From Bradyrhizobium sp. CCBAU 53421 (GTDB lineage: Bacteria; Pseudomonadota; Alphaproteobacteria; Rhizobiales; Xanthobacteraceae): DNA of 64,000 nucleotides. Position 1 is the stretch's first letter. The number at the start of each line of letters is the position of its first letter. A program made the translations under genes and the position numbers. Location: contig NZ_CP030047.1 in assembly GCF_015291625.1 (NCBI RefSeq), positions 3,968,001 to 4,032,000 on the forward strand, given 5' to 3'. Below the pieces are notes generated by a model. It was given only the letters and a program-made list of their open reading frames with translations, was not told the DNA's origin and made no database searches. Shown here one piece after another: positions 34,384 to 44,350 of the stretch.

Positions 34384-37300
34384 ATGCAGCAGATTGCGGA
34401 ATGGCTCGAGAAGCTGGGGCTTGGGCAATACGCGCTGCGTTTTGCCGAGAACGGCATCGACGTTGGTGTTCTTCCCGAATTGACGGATGAAGACTTCGAC
34501 AGGCTCGGAGTCCTGCTCGGCCATCGCCGCAAGATGCTGCGTGCCATCGCCGATTTCAATCAAGCCGAACTGATCGCCGCGCCGGTTTCATCGCACGATG
34601 CAGAGCGACGCCATCTCACCGTGATGTTTTGCGACCTGGTCGGCTCGACGGCGTTGTCGGCTCGTCTCGATCCCGAGGATATGTGGGAAGTGATCCGCGC
34701 CTATCGCGCGGCCTGTGCGCGGGTAATCGCGACATATGATGGCGTCGTTGCCAGATTTATCGGCGACGGCATCCTCGCATATTTCGGCTACCCGCGTGCG
34801 CATGAAGACGATGCGGAGCGCGCAGTGCGCGCCGGCCTCGACGTCATCGCCGCGATCGGCAAGCTCGAGACCCGAGCCGACGAGGGGGTCGCGGTGCGGA
34901 TCGCAATTGCGAGCGGGCTCGTCGTGGTCGGCGACCTCGTCGCCGGCGGGGCGTCGGAGGAGCAGGCGCTGGTCGGCGATGCGCCGAACATCGCCGCGCG
35001 GCTGCAGAGTTTGGCGGAGCCGGGCGTGGTCGTCGTTGCCTCCTCGACACGCCGGCTGCTCGGCAATCTGTTCACGCTTCGCAACCTCGGCCGCCGCGAG
35101 GTCAAGGGTATCTCCGAGCCGATCGCGGTGTGGGCTGTCGAGGGCGAGCCGGCATCGGAAAGCCGCTTCGAGGCGGTGCGGACCGCGCGCTCGATCGGCT
35201 TCGTCGGCCGCAAGGCGGAGATCGAATTCGCGCTGTCGCGTCAGCAACTGGCGTGGCAGGGCCACGGCCAGGCGGTGCTGATATCGGGCGAAGCGGGGAT
35301 CGGCAAATCACGCATCGTGGCGATGCTCTCCGACGGCCTCGCGTCCGGGACGCACCGCCGTGTGCGGTATCAATGTTCGCCCTATCATACCAATAGCGCG
35401 CTGCATCCCTTCGTCGCCCAGCTCGAGCGTGCCGCCGGCATCCGCGTGGAAGATGTGCCGGAGCAGAAGCTGGACAAGCTCGAGGCCATGCTGGCGCTCG
35501 GGACGCAGCATGTGCCCAGCGTGACACCGCTGATCGCGGCGCTGCTGTCGATCCCGACCGGCGACCGCTATCCGCCGCTCGGCCTGAGCCCGGCGCAGCA
35601 GCGGCGGCAGACATTCGCAGCGCTGCTCGACCAGCTCGAGGGCCTTGCCCGGCAGCAGCCGGTGCTCGTCGTCTGCGAAGACATGCATTGGGCCGATGCC
35701 ACGTCGCTCGAATTGCTCGACCTCGCGGTCGACCGGATCAGGGGACTGCCGATCCTCATGCTGATGACGTTCAGGCCAGAGTTCGAACCGCCGTGGGCGG
35801 GGCTTGCCAATGTCAGCCTGCTGCGGCTGGACCGGCTCGACCGGCAGGACACGCGCGCCCTGATCGAGCAGGTGACTGTCGGCCGGTTGCTGCCCGGCGA
35901 GATGATGACACAGATCATCGAGCGGACGGATGGTGTCCCACTGTTCGTCGAGGAGCTGACCAAGATGGTCATGGAGTCGGGGCTGCTCGTCGAGAATGCC
36001 GGACGCTACCGCCTCGACAGTCCGCTGCCGCCGCTGGCGATCCCGGCGACGCTGCAGGACTCGCTGATGGCCCGCCTCGACCGCCTGGCGCCGGTCAAGG
36101 AGGTGGCGCAGATCGGCGCAGCGATCGGCCGTGAGTTCTCATACGCGCTGCTACGCAGCGTGGCCGGTCGCGATGATCTGACGCTTGCCGCGGCGCTCGC
36201 CCAGCTCGAGGAGGCGGAGTTGCTGTTGCGTCGGGGCACGCCGCCGGATGCGAGCTACAGCTTCAGGCACGCATTGGTCCAGGAAGCGGCTTACGAGAGC
36301 CTGCTCAAGAGCCGCCGGCAATTGCTCCACAAGCAGATCGGCGATGTGCTGCGCGCCAAGTTTGCCGAGATCGCCGAGATCGAGCCGGAAGTGGTTGCGT
36401 ATCATTTCACCGAGGCAGGGCTCGGCCAGACTGCGCTGGCGTGGTGGCGCAAGGCCGGTCAGCAGGCGCTGAAGCGCTCGGCCTATTGCGAGGCGATCGC
36501 ACATCTCGGCAAGGCGGTCGCCATCGCCGATGAACTGCCCGACGAGCCGGGTCGGATGATCGGCCGGCTGCATCTGCAAATCGCCTACGGTCGCGCGCTG
36601 CGCGGCAGTCTTGGGCACAGCGCCCCCGAGACGGTGGCCGCCTGGACGCGCGCCCGGCGGTTCGCCTCTGACATCGACGATCCAATCGAACTGGCGCCGA
36701 TCCAGTCGGGCCTCTTCAACGCCTGCTTGACCCACGGCGAGCTCGCGCCGATGCGGGAGTTGGCGGAGGCGATCATGGGCGCGGCGGAGCGGCATCCGGA
36801 TTCGCCGGTGGCGACGATCGTCGCGGGCTGGACCAGCGGGGTGACCTGCTGGTTTGCGGGCGACTATCTGAATGCGCGCGTCCATCTCGAGAGGGCGTTC
36901 GCTGCCTATGCGACCGAGCCGGATCCGGCAACGTTGAAGGCATCGACGCTCGATCTGCCGTTCGTCATCATGAGGTTCCTGGCGCTCGTGCTTTGGCCGC
37001 GCGGCGAGATCGATCGAGCCCGGCAGCTCGCGGGCGCAGCAGTGAGCGTCTCCGGGGAACAGCGTGCGCTCGCGCGCGCCAATGCGCTGGTTCACAAGGC
37101 CGTTTTCGACGGGCTGTGCGGCAGCCGGTTGCGGCAGACCGAGACGATCCTCGCGTTGGGACTGGCGCAGGATCACACCATGCCGCTGTATGTCGCCGCC
37201 GGCACTTATCTCAATGGTTTGGCGAAGTGGCGTGCCGGCGACCTGGCGGCAGGTCTCGCGGAGATGCAGCGCGGCTGGACATTGCTTCACGAGAACGACT

Positions 37301-37746
37301 GCTACCTCTGTGATCCCTTCTGGGGACTGCAGATCGCGGTGGCGAATGCGGAGGCGGGGCATGTCGAGGCGGGGCTCGACATCATCAACGAGTTGATCGA
37401 CGCAACGGAGCAGTCCGGGCAGCACTGGCTCGATGCCGAGCTGTATCGCGTGTTGGGCGAGCTGCGGTCGCGTCGCGACACCCCAGACATTTCCGGTGCC
37501 GAGGATGCTTTCCGCCGCGCTATCGAGATTGCGCGAAGGCAGCAGACGAAGACGTTCGAATTGCGCAGCGCGCTGGGACTTGCACGTCTTTGCAGTCGCA
37601 GCGATCGGGCAGACGAGATGTCTCAATTGTTGTCGCCGGTGCTCGCCAGCTTCGATGCGGCGCTCGATCTTGCCGAAATCGACGACGCACAGAAACTGCT
37701 CACACAGGCGCGTTGGCGGCCCGACCGCAACTCGCGCGCGTCTTGA
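34384..37746 (+). CDS. SAM domain-adenylate cyclase-AAA ATPase-TPR signalling protein
   Basis: A multidomain protein of about 1,120 aa. In order: a SAM domain (residues 1-60, EWLEKLGLGQYALRFAENGI); a class III cyclase domain (about 75-240) with metal aspartates in FCDLVGST and FIGDGILAYFGYP; a STAND/AAA-type ATPase with Walker A ISGEAGIGKSR near 300; then a long helical TPR-like region. In the cyclase, Arg replaces the usual adenine-binding Lys before FIGDG, as in other members of this architecture, and VGDAPNIAARL keeps the Asp and Arg. It probably couples protein binding to cyclic-nucleotide signalling. The start is ATG 34384; GTG 34375 is possible. Confidence 0.86.
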   Translation: MQQIAEWLEKLGLGQYALRFAENGIDVGVLPELTDEDFDRLGVLLGHRRKMLRAIADFNQAELIAAPVSSHDAERRHLTVMFCDLVGSTALSARLDPEDMWEVIRAYRAACARVIATYDGVVARFIGDGILAYFGYPRAHEDDAERAVRAGLDVIAAIGKLETRADEGVAVRIAIASGLVVVGDLVAGGASEEQALVGDAPNIAARLQSLAEPGVVVVASSTRRLLGNLFTLRNLGRREVKGISEPIAVWAVEGEPASESRFEAVRTARSIGFVGRKAEIEFALSRQQLAWQGHGQAVLISGEAGIGKSRIVAMLSDGLASGTHRRVRYQCSPYHTNSALHPFVAQLERAAGIRVEDVPEQKLDKLEAMLALGTQHVPSVTPLIAALLSIPTGDRYPPLGLSPAQQRRQTFAALLDQLEGLARQQPVLVVCEDMHWADATSLELLDLAVDRIRGLPILMLMTFRPEFEPPWAGLANVSLLRLDRLDRQDTRALIEQVTVGRLLPGEMMTQIIERTDGVPLFVEELTKMVMESGLLVENAGRYRLDSPLPPLAIPATLQDSLMARLDRLAPVKEVAQIGAAIGREFSYALLRSVAGRDDLTLAAALAQLEEAELLLRRGTPPDASYSFRHALVQEAAYESLLKSRRQLLHKQIGDVLRAKFAEIAEIEPEVVAYHFTEAGLGQTALAWWRKAGQQALKRSAYCEAIAHLGKAVAIADELPDEPGRMIGRLHLQIAYGRALRGSLGHSAPETVAAWTRARRFASDIDDPIELAPIQSGLFNACLTHGELAPMRELAEAIMGAAERHPDSPVATIVAGWTSGVTCWFAGDYLNARVHLERAFAAYATEPDPATLKASTLDLPFVIMRFLALVLWPRGEIDRARQLAGAAVSVSGEQRALARANALVHKAVFDGLCGSRLRQTETILALGLAQDHTMPLYVAAGTYLNGLAKWRAGDLAAGLAEMQRGWTLLHENDCYLCDPFWGLQIAVANAEAGHVEAGLDIINELIDATEQSGQHWLDAELYRVLGELRSRRDTPDISGAEDAFRRAIEIARRQQTKTFELRSALGLARLCSRSDRADEMSQLLSPVLASFDAALDLAEIDDAQKLLTQARWRPDRNSRAS

Positions 37747-37994
37747 CCGGCGCCGCATTGGAGCGGTCGTTGGGCGCGGCGCTTGCGGAGTCCGAAAATT
37801 GGAACTCTTGGGTTCCCGAAATCTTACGGTGCGACCATGCTCATTTTGCTGTTGCATCCAGCGGCGCATTTGCATCTAACTATTTCGGATCGTGTCGCAG
37901 GAAATTCCGCCGCGCGGTCAAGTGTTTGGAATTCGTTGTTTGGCCTGTGTTCGAGTGAGTTTGCTTTGCGACCCTTCATCACGAGTTCCCGCAG

Positions 37995-38774
37995 GTGAGC
38001 ATTTCCGGCGGAAGTCGTAATCGTCTTCTAGCAACATTGTCGCCGGCGGATTTGGACCTCCTGAGGCCCGAGCTGGAGACTGTCGCGCTCGAACAGGACG
38101 AGGTCCTGGCGCGCGCCGGCGACGAGATCGACTACGTCTACTTTCCTCACAGCGGCGCGGTCTTGTTGATGATCGACATGGCGGATGGGCACACGGTCGC
38201 GACCGGTGTGGTCGGAAACGAAGGGGCCGTGGGCAGCCTTTCGGTGCTCGGAGCGTCACCGTCAGGCATCACCGCAGTCGTCCGTGCTGCCGGTATGGCC
38301 TCGCGGGTTCCCGCGTCGCGCTTTCATGCCGCTTTCGGCCGCAGTCCCGGGATCCGGCAGGCGATCCAAAAGCACGTCAGGGCGATGCTGATCCAGTTTC
38401 AGCTTGGCTCCGCCTGCAATGCACTCCATCCGGTCGAGGCGCGGATGGCGCGTTGGCTGCTCCAGCTTCGCGAACGCGTCGACAGCGACGTCCTCCCGTT
38501 GACCCAGCACGCGCTTTCGCAAATCCTGGGCGTACGGCGAACAACGGTGACGTTGCTGATGGGCAATCTGCGCAAGCGCGGTGCGATCAGGTCCGATCAA
38601 CGCGGCCGGATCGAGATCGACCGGGGACGGCTGGTGGCGGCGGCGTGCGAATGCCATCGCGTCATGCGTCTTGAGGCCGAGGAGATTTTCTCGGGTGACA
38701 AGGCTCGAACTCCAGGAATGGCTCCGGCCGACGATCCCCGCATCTCGGAAATCGAGGCGGACGACACCGTGTGA
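37995..38774 (+). CDS. Crp/Fnr family transcriptional regulator
   Basis: A 259-aa Crp/Fnr-type regulator. Residues about 15-135 are the cyclic-nucleotide-binding-like beta-roll (VYFPHSGAVLLMIDMADGHTVATGVVGNEGAVG), and the HTH_Crp domain lies at about 150-215 (ALSQILGVRRTTVTLLMGNLRKRGAI). The cAMP-contact Arg/Glu pattern and N-terminal FNR cysteines are not evident, so the ligand is unclear. The start codon is GTG 37995. It follows the giant cyclase by about 250 bp, so a cAMP link is tempting but not shown. Confidence 0.85.
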   Translation: MSISGGSRNRLLATLSPADLDLLRPELETVALEQDEVLARAGDEIDYVYFPHSGAVLLMIDMADGHTVATGVVGNEGAVGSLSVLGASPSGITAVVRAAGMASRVPASRFHAAFGRSPGIRQAIQKHVRAMLIQFQLGSACNALHPVEARMARWLLQLRERVDSDVLPLTQHALSQILGVRRTTVTLLMGNLRKRGAIRSDQRGRIEIDRGRLVAAACECHRVMRLEAEEIFSGDKARTPGMAPADDPRISEIEADDTV

Positions 38775-38791
38775 GCGCGTTCCCGGCGCGA

Positions 38792-38989
38792 TCAGCTTGC
38801 TGGCCGCCGATCACGCTCCCGCGCGGTGGAGGATGCCGCCTCGAGCTTTGCAATCTCGCGCAGCACGTGCGCCGTCTCGCGCAATTCATTGCGTTCGGGG
38901 CCCGGCTTCAGCCGTCGTGCTTCATGGAGAAAGTCCTTGGCCTGCAACAGCCAGGCAGACGTTTCCATTGAGTTCTGCGCATGCGCCAT
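38792..38989 (-). CDS. Small helical protein in a micro-gene cluster
   Basis: A 65-aa protein with an excellent ribosome-binding site (GGAGGGACACC before ATG 38989). The sequence, such as WLLQAKDFLHEARRLKPGPERNELRETAHVLREIAKLEA, predicts two amphipathic helices. No family of known function is recognised. It is the last of three consecutive minus-strand small genes, each with a GAGGGAG-type ribosome-binding site. The pattern argues for a real, co-regulated gene rather than chance. Confidence 0.66.
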   Translation of the reverse strand: MAHAQNSMETSAWLLQAKDFLHEARRLKPGPERNELRETAHVLREIAKLEAASSTARERDRRPAS

Positions 38990-39029
38990 GGTGTCCCTCC
39001 ATCGCGATGATCAAGAGTGGTGGCCGGTT

Positions 39030-39245
39030 TCAGGCCGGCGAACCGGCGCTGCGGCGTCGCCGCACGCGGATGCTCGGCTCGTCGACCCAGGCGTCCCCCG
39101 CAAACCAGGCGTGATCAGCGCGGCAAAATGGGCAAGGGGTGCGCGAGAAGAACACCGTACTGCGTCGAAAGCTCTCGCGATCGGTTTTGATCCCGGTGGA
39201 AATCGCGTGCCCGGTTTGCGGACATTTGACCATGACCATGCCCAT
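39030..39245 (-). CDS. Small zinc-ribbon-like protein
   Basis: A 71-aa protein preceded by GAGAGGGAGGCTCAC. It has KCPQTGHAISTGI near the N-terminus (Cys8) and TPCPFCRADHAWF later (Cys38, Cys41, His45), a spacing suggestive of a C-x29-C-x2-C-x3-H metal site. The tail is Arg/Ser-rich. Similar small KCPxTG proteins occur widely in rhizobia without known function (general knowledge). It is the middle gene of the three-gene micro-cluster. Confidence 0.7.
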   Translation of the reverse strand: MGMVMVKCPQTGHAISTGIKTDRESFRRSTVFFSRTPCPFCRADHAWFAGDAWVDEPSIRVRRRRSAGSPA

Positions 39246-39461
39246 GTGAGCCTCCCTCTCATATTGTTTTTTGCTCTTGCAGAAAAGCTCCGGCCGGTTG
39301 GATTGGCCTCAGGTCGGTGCGGGGTAGTTGGGGGGCATCTCGCACCTGCGGCGGTTGACAGAGCATTGGGCAGTGGGGGCTGCATGCTCGTCACTGGGCT
39401 TTTTCCAACCGGCCAGATCCCTCCTCAAACGAATCCTCGATGTGAGTTGAACGCCGCTTCT

Positions 39462-39611
39462 TCAGGCGGCGTGGCGAAGCACCTCGGCAAATCGTTTCCT
39501 GGCTGGTTCGCGGACTTTCGTCGCACCCGTCTGGTCGAACGGGTGACTCGACAACGGCATCTCGAAGAGACGCGTGCCCTTCACGGTGACTTTCATTTGG
39601 CTTTCGCTCAC
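39462..39611 (-). CDS. Small protein, first gene of the micro-cluster
   Basis: A 49-aa protein from GTG 39611, eight bases after GAGGGAGGG. It reads SESQMKVTVKGTRLFEMPLS and ends KRFAEVLRHAA; no membrane segment or cysteines. An ATG at 39596 is an alternative start without a ribosome-binding site. No family is recognised. It is kept as a gene because the two following small genes carry the same type of ribosome-binding site and strand. Confidence 0.45.
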   Translation of the reverse strand: MSESQMKVTVKGTRLFEMPLSSHPFDQTGATKVREPARKRFAEVLRHAA

Positions 39612-39942
39612 CGCACAGCCCTCCCTCTCAAGCGCAAGCATTCTCCGCAACGCTTGCCCGCGTCACGGGAGCTGACGCTCCGTGCTCGATTCAGATTTTT
39701 GAGTGAACTTCGATCCTGTCCCGAGCTTACTGTGCGGGACGAGGCCGAGACTGTCGGTTCGGTTTGCGACTCTCGCTGATAATTTTTTTGAGAATGTCAA
39801 CCCAAACTAACATGGGTTTATGGGGAGTGCTGTGCATAAGTGAATGCTGCCGTGAGCAGCAGCGTGCCGTCTCCAGTGCGAGGTCGCGCAGAACACTGGC
39901 ATTGAGCGCGCTGCAACAAGTGCTCGGCCGGCTGTCGCAAAC
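39612..39942. other. Gene-free spacer with AT-rich segment
   Basis: No coding signal is seen. An AT-rich stretch at about 39778-39822 contains the inverted repeat AACCCA (39799-39804) and TGGGTT (39813-39818), with TTGACA on the minus strand just beyond. It probably holds the promoter of the three small minus-strand genes, but no clear -10 was found. Confidence 0.45.
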
Positions 39943-39971
39943 AAAAACCCCGGCATCGCTGCCGGGGTTTT
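39943..39971 (-). terminator. Rho-independent terminator of groESL
   Basis: On the minus strand a CCCCGGCA/TGCCGGGG stem (8 bp, 4-base loop) is followed by TTTTT. It lies about 33 bp after the groEL stop. The plus-strand side also ends in TTTT, so it could work in both directions. Confidence 0.9.
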
Positions 39972-40003
39972 GCATTTCGTGGATTGCCTTGAGAGGCCAG
40001 ACC

Positions 40004-41665
<1,662 letters not shown>

Positions 41666-41688
41666 TTACCTGGGAGGGAGGGAGGCGC

Positions 41689-42003
41689 TTAGGCCGCCTT
41701 CTTCTTGGAAGCGGGGACGTCGAGGACGCCCATGATGTCGCTTTCCTTCATGATCAGCAGGTCTTCGCCGTCGATCTTGACCTCGGTGCCGGACCACTTG
41801 CCGAACAGGACGCGGTCGCCGACCTTGACGTCGATCGGGATCAGCTTGCCGGCTTCATCGCGGCCGCCCGGGCCAACGGCGATGACTTCGCCCTGGGAGG
41901 GCTTTTCCTTGGCACTGTCCGGAATGATGATGCCGCCAGCGGTCTTCTCTTCGGCGTCGATACGCTTAACCACGACGCGGTCGTGAAGCGGACGGAATTT
42001 CAT
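41689..42003 (-). CDS. groES: Co-chaperonin GroES (10 kDa)
   Basis: A 104-aa co-chaperonin, [20 protein letters not shown] opening, with the mobile loop ([21 protein letters not shown]) and the [21 protein letters not shown] core. It caps GroEL rings. A ribosome-binding site AGGAGGACTGC precedes ATG 42003. Transcription is probably controlled by the CIRCE element 45 bp upstream and the heat-shock-type promoter behind it. Confidence 0.98.
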   Translation of the reverse strand: MKFRPLHDRVVVKRIDAEEKTAGGIIIPDSAKEKPSQGEVIAVGPGGRDEAGKLIPIDVKVGDRVLFGKWSGTEVKIDGEDLLIMKESDIMGVLDVPASKKKAA

Positions 42004-42047
42004 GCAGTCCTCCTAAACATTTGCGGATGCTGTAGATTTTTGGAGTT

Positions 42048-42074
42048 TTAGCAGTCCAGCCCGGCGAGTGCCAG
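42048..42074 (-). promoter_or_regulatory. CIRCE operator (HrcA binding site)
   Basis: On the minus strand CTGGCACTC, nine bases, then GACTGCTAA. This matches the CIRCE consensus TTAGCACTC-N9-GAGTGCTAA with only two or three substitutions and the exact 9-9-9 layout. It lies between the promoter and groES, where HrcA would block transcription. Confidence 0.85.
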
Positions 42075-42088
42075 GCTGGTTGGGCAGG

Positions 42089-42117
42089 AGATAGGCCAAG
42101 CCTTGGCGGCCGGCAAG
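42089..42117 (-). promoter_or_regulatory. RpoH (sigma-32)-type promoter of groESL
   Basis: Minus-strand -35 CTTGCC (42117-42112) and -10 CCTATCT (42095-42089) with a 16-bp spacer match the alphaproteobacterial heat-shock consensus CTTG...CYTATNT. The start of transcription would be near 42082, just ahead of CIRCE. Confidence 0.7.
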
Positions 42118-42161
42118 TGCCTCTAGCAGAAAAATTGGCACTCGCGAATGACGGCTGCCAG

Positions 42162-42190
42162 AAGGATGCCGGGATCATTTCGGCATCCTT
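42162..42190. repeat. Perfect 10-bp inverted repeat upstream of groES
   Basis: Arms AAGGATGCCG (42162-42171) and CGGCATCCTT (42181-42190) enclose a 9-base loop. No T-run follows on either side. Its position between divergent groES and Usg promoters makes an operator or a transcript hairpin possible. Confidence 0.6.
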
Positions 42191-42396
42191 AATGCCGTCG
42201 GGAGCGCCCGCTGGGCTATTAGCAGATGCGGTAAGCTGCTGCCAACGCAAGAAATTTCAACAACCTATTAAACATTTAGGCTTGAGATGGGTTAGTCGCG
42301 TGCGTCACATTTCTCTCATGTGAGCGCATCCATTGCCGGTGGTCCGGCGGGGAAGGTCGGCCACCATGTGAGTGCGCTCCGTCACAGGAGGTTGGC

Positions 42397-42687
42397 ATGG
42401 TCTCGCGAGTTGGTGGGGTTGTTTCCGACGATTTCCGGAAGCAGTTGCTGGGGTACGGGCTGACGACGGCGCAAATCCTCTATCGGATGCCCGATCACCC
42501 TTCGTTGCTGCAGACCTATGTCTGGCAGAACTACGATCTGTTTCCGAAATTTCCGGCGCTGCAGGATTTCCTCGCCTTCTGGCAGCAGAAGCTCGAGGGC
42601 CCGCTGTTCTCGGTGACGGTGGCGCATTCCAAGCTGGTCAAGCCGGCCGAGCTGCGCGCCGTCGACGGCGTGTTCAGGCTGCATTGA
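42397..42687 (+). CDS. Usg-family protein
   Basis: A 96-aa protein of the Usg-like family (DUF-type, widespread in alphaproteobacteria). The core is GYGLTTAQILYRMPDHPSLL-like and continues with the Trp/Phe-rich WQNYDLFPKFPALQDFLAFW. Ribosome-binding site AGGAGG precedes ATG 42397 by 5 bases. It was named for a gene upstream of trp in Caulobacter; the function is unknown. Divergent from groES. Confidence 0.86.
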   Translation: MVSRVGGVVSDDFRKQLLGYGLTTAQILYRMPDHPSLLQTYVWQNYDLFPKFPALQDFLAFWQQKLEGPLFSVTVAHSKLVKPAELRAVDGVFRLH

Positions 42688-42786
42688 GCGGGCAAGAGGG
42701 CAAAAGCGCGCTGTGCGCCTTTGCCCACCTGCGCGCACGCGACTTGTGTTAGCCTCCACCGATCAGAAAAAGACGGGAGGCGAACA

Positions 42787-43353
42787 ATGGCCAAGAAGCC
42801 GGCATCAAGATCCGCAGCCAAGACCGCGGTGAAGAAGAAATGGACCGGGCTCGGCGCCGGTGCCAAAAAATCCTCCGCGAAATCGTCCGCGCGCAAGACC
42901 ATCAAGTCCAAGGGCCGCGTCTCGGCGGCGAAGAAGAGCGCGCCCAAAGCGGCGACCAAGGCGCGGCCGAAGCAGCGCGTTGCCATCAGCCATCACCGCG
43001 AAGAGGATTTCAAGGCCGACGGGCTGCGCGCATACGCCAGGTACCGCGACCTCGGCATTGCCGCCGCTTCGCACGGCCTCGCGCAGGCGCATGTGATCCG
43101 GCTCCAGGGACCGTGTAATCCGGACGAGGTGTCGAAGCTGCACTACCACGACGTCGACTTCCAGATGGTCTATGTGCTCAAGGGTTGGGTGAAGACCTAC
43201 ATGGAGGGCGAGGGCGAGACGCTGATGCAGCAAGGCAGCGCCTGGACCCAGCCGCCGCGTATCAAGCACATGATCCTGGACTATTCCGACGACGTCGAAC
43301 TGCTGGAAGTGATCCTGCCGGCCGAGTTCAAGACGGTGGAGCTGAAGGCGTAG
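42787..43353 (+). CDS. Cupin-domain protein with a basic, histone-H1-like N-terminal tail
   Basis: A 188-aa protein. Residues 1-65 are almost only Lys, Ala, Ser, Arg and Pro (AKKPASRSAAKTAVKKK repeats), like H1/HU-type tails. Residues about 75-188 form a cupin: LHYHDVDFQMVYVLKGWVKT supplies the first metal motif and PRIKHMILDYSDDVELLEVILP the second. The ribosome-binding site is GGGAGGCG before ATG 42787. Cupins of this shape bind small acids or metals; the basic tail could tether the protein to nucleic acid. The combination is unusual. Confidence 0.8.
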   Translation: MAKKPASRSAAKTAVKKKWTGLGAGAKKSSAKSSARKTIKSKGRVSAAKKSAPKAATKARPKQRVAISHHREEDFKADGLRAYARYRDLGIAAASHGLAQAHVIRLQGPCNPDEVSKLHYHDVDFQMVYVLKGWVKTYMEGEGETLMQQGSAWTQPPRIKHMILDYSDDVELLEVILPAEFKTVELKA

Positions 43354-43362
43354 GCACTGCTG

Positions 43363-43454
43363 CGTCATGGCCGGGCTTGACCCGGCCATCCATCCTGCTT
43401 CGAAAGACTCTTTCTTGGTTGATGGATGCCCGGTTCAAGCCCCGGGGCATGACG
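43363..43454. repeat. Intergenic palindromic repeat (CGTCATGGCCGGGC...CCCGGGGCATGACG)
   Basis: Long imperfect inverted arms at 43363-43376 and 43441-43454, with internal GGCCATCCATC/GATGGATGCC. It follows the cupin gene and marks the left edge of a low-GC patch. Confidence 0.75.
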
Positions 43455-43653
43455 ATTTTCTAGGCGGTGTACCCATAAAACCGTCGGCGTGACTCTCCGT
43501 CCGCTTTGCCCCGATAGCGACCAAGTTCGTGCGGCAACGCAAGATGTCGCGATGGGCCACAACCGGACTTCAACAGGACAATGGCAAAGTCATGGTCGCG
43601 TGTCGGCGGCCATAGCCTGATGAACTTTTTCGCTTTGCGTTGATCGCGGCGCT

Positions 43654-43962
43654 TCAAACCCGATTAACTGTCCCGGCCACAAAGCCAATAAACGATCCGG
43701 TGAAAAAAGAAGCACTAAGCATTATTAGACTGCCCGTCACGGAGAGAACAAGCTTGTCTTGAACAAAATGAAGTACCATCCATCCCAGCAGCATGCAGAT
43801 TAGCCCGCCGCCTGCCGGCCACATCGCACGCCGCCGAACTGCGAGCCGCTGGGCCGGGCCAAGCAGTTCAGAGTTCCGTGATAGATTCCGGGATCGGCGA
43901 AACGACACCTCGAAACTCAAGGCTACCACGATCAGACAGGCAGTGAGGAAGTAACCAGACAT
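43654..43962 (-). CDS. Small integral membrane protein of unknown function
   Basis: A 102-aa protein with three predicted transmembrane helices (FLTACLIVVALSF near the N-terminus, GGLICMLLGWMVLHFV, and SVTGSLIMLSASFFTGSFIGFVAG) and an Arg-rich cytoplasmic loop. AAGGG lies 4 bases before ATG 43962. The local GC is roughly 45%, well below the window average, so it may be recently acquired. No family is recognised. Confidence 0.58.
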   Translation of the reverse strand: MSGYFLTACLIVVALSFEVSFRRSRNLSRNSELLGPAQRLAVRRRAMWPAGGGLICMLLGWMVLHFVQDKLVLSVTGSLIMLSASFFTGSFIGFVAGTVNRV

Positions 43963-44350
43963 TACCCTTGGTCCCGACCATTACCATCTTGAAGGACACA
44001 GGCGAGACAATAGCGTAGGTTGATTGCCTCAACCTTAAGGAGATAGCGAACAAAAGCTGTATCGGAGCACTATTCCAAACTCGTCAGCGAAGTCCGCTAT
44101 GGGTCATTCACGTCGAATCGCATCGGGCGGAGCCGCCGGTCGATGTCCGCAATGCTCCGTTTGCGTCCACGCCGGCACTGCGCGGTAAACGACGCTAGGG
44201 GAATAGCTGCCCACAATGTTAAGACGGCGGCGCGCACTTCGAAACTAACACCGGCACGTCCGGTCGAATCTTCCGTGCCAACGCGACGCGCTCGTTCCAA
44301 CCGCAAGTAAAAAGGCGAAAATCCTCTGAGAAATCTGCTACACTCGGCCT
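43963..44350. other. Gene-free low-GC spacer
   Basis: About 390 bp of roughly 50% GC. The only sizeable frame (44097-44306, minus, TTG start) has no ribosome-binding site or family similarity and is not called. Probably a scar or remnant of acquired DNA. Confidence 0.45.

Noticed and set aside
42112..42146. AAGTGC...GGCACT inverted pair upstream of groES as a second CIRCE
   Set aside because: The arms are in the wrong order (GAGTGC-type first) and spacing is not 9 bp, so it cannot be a CIRCE element.
43460..43657. 65-aa minus-strand frame after the cupin repeat
   Set aside because: Partly overlaps the region next to a palindromic repeat and shows no start signal or similarity.
44097..44306. 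69-aa minus-strand frame in the low-GC patch
   Set aside because: TTG start, no ribosome-binding site, no recognisable family.
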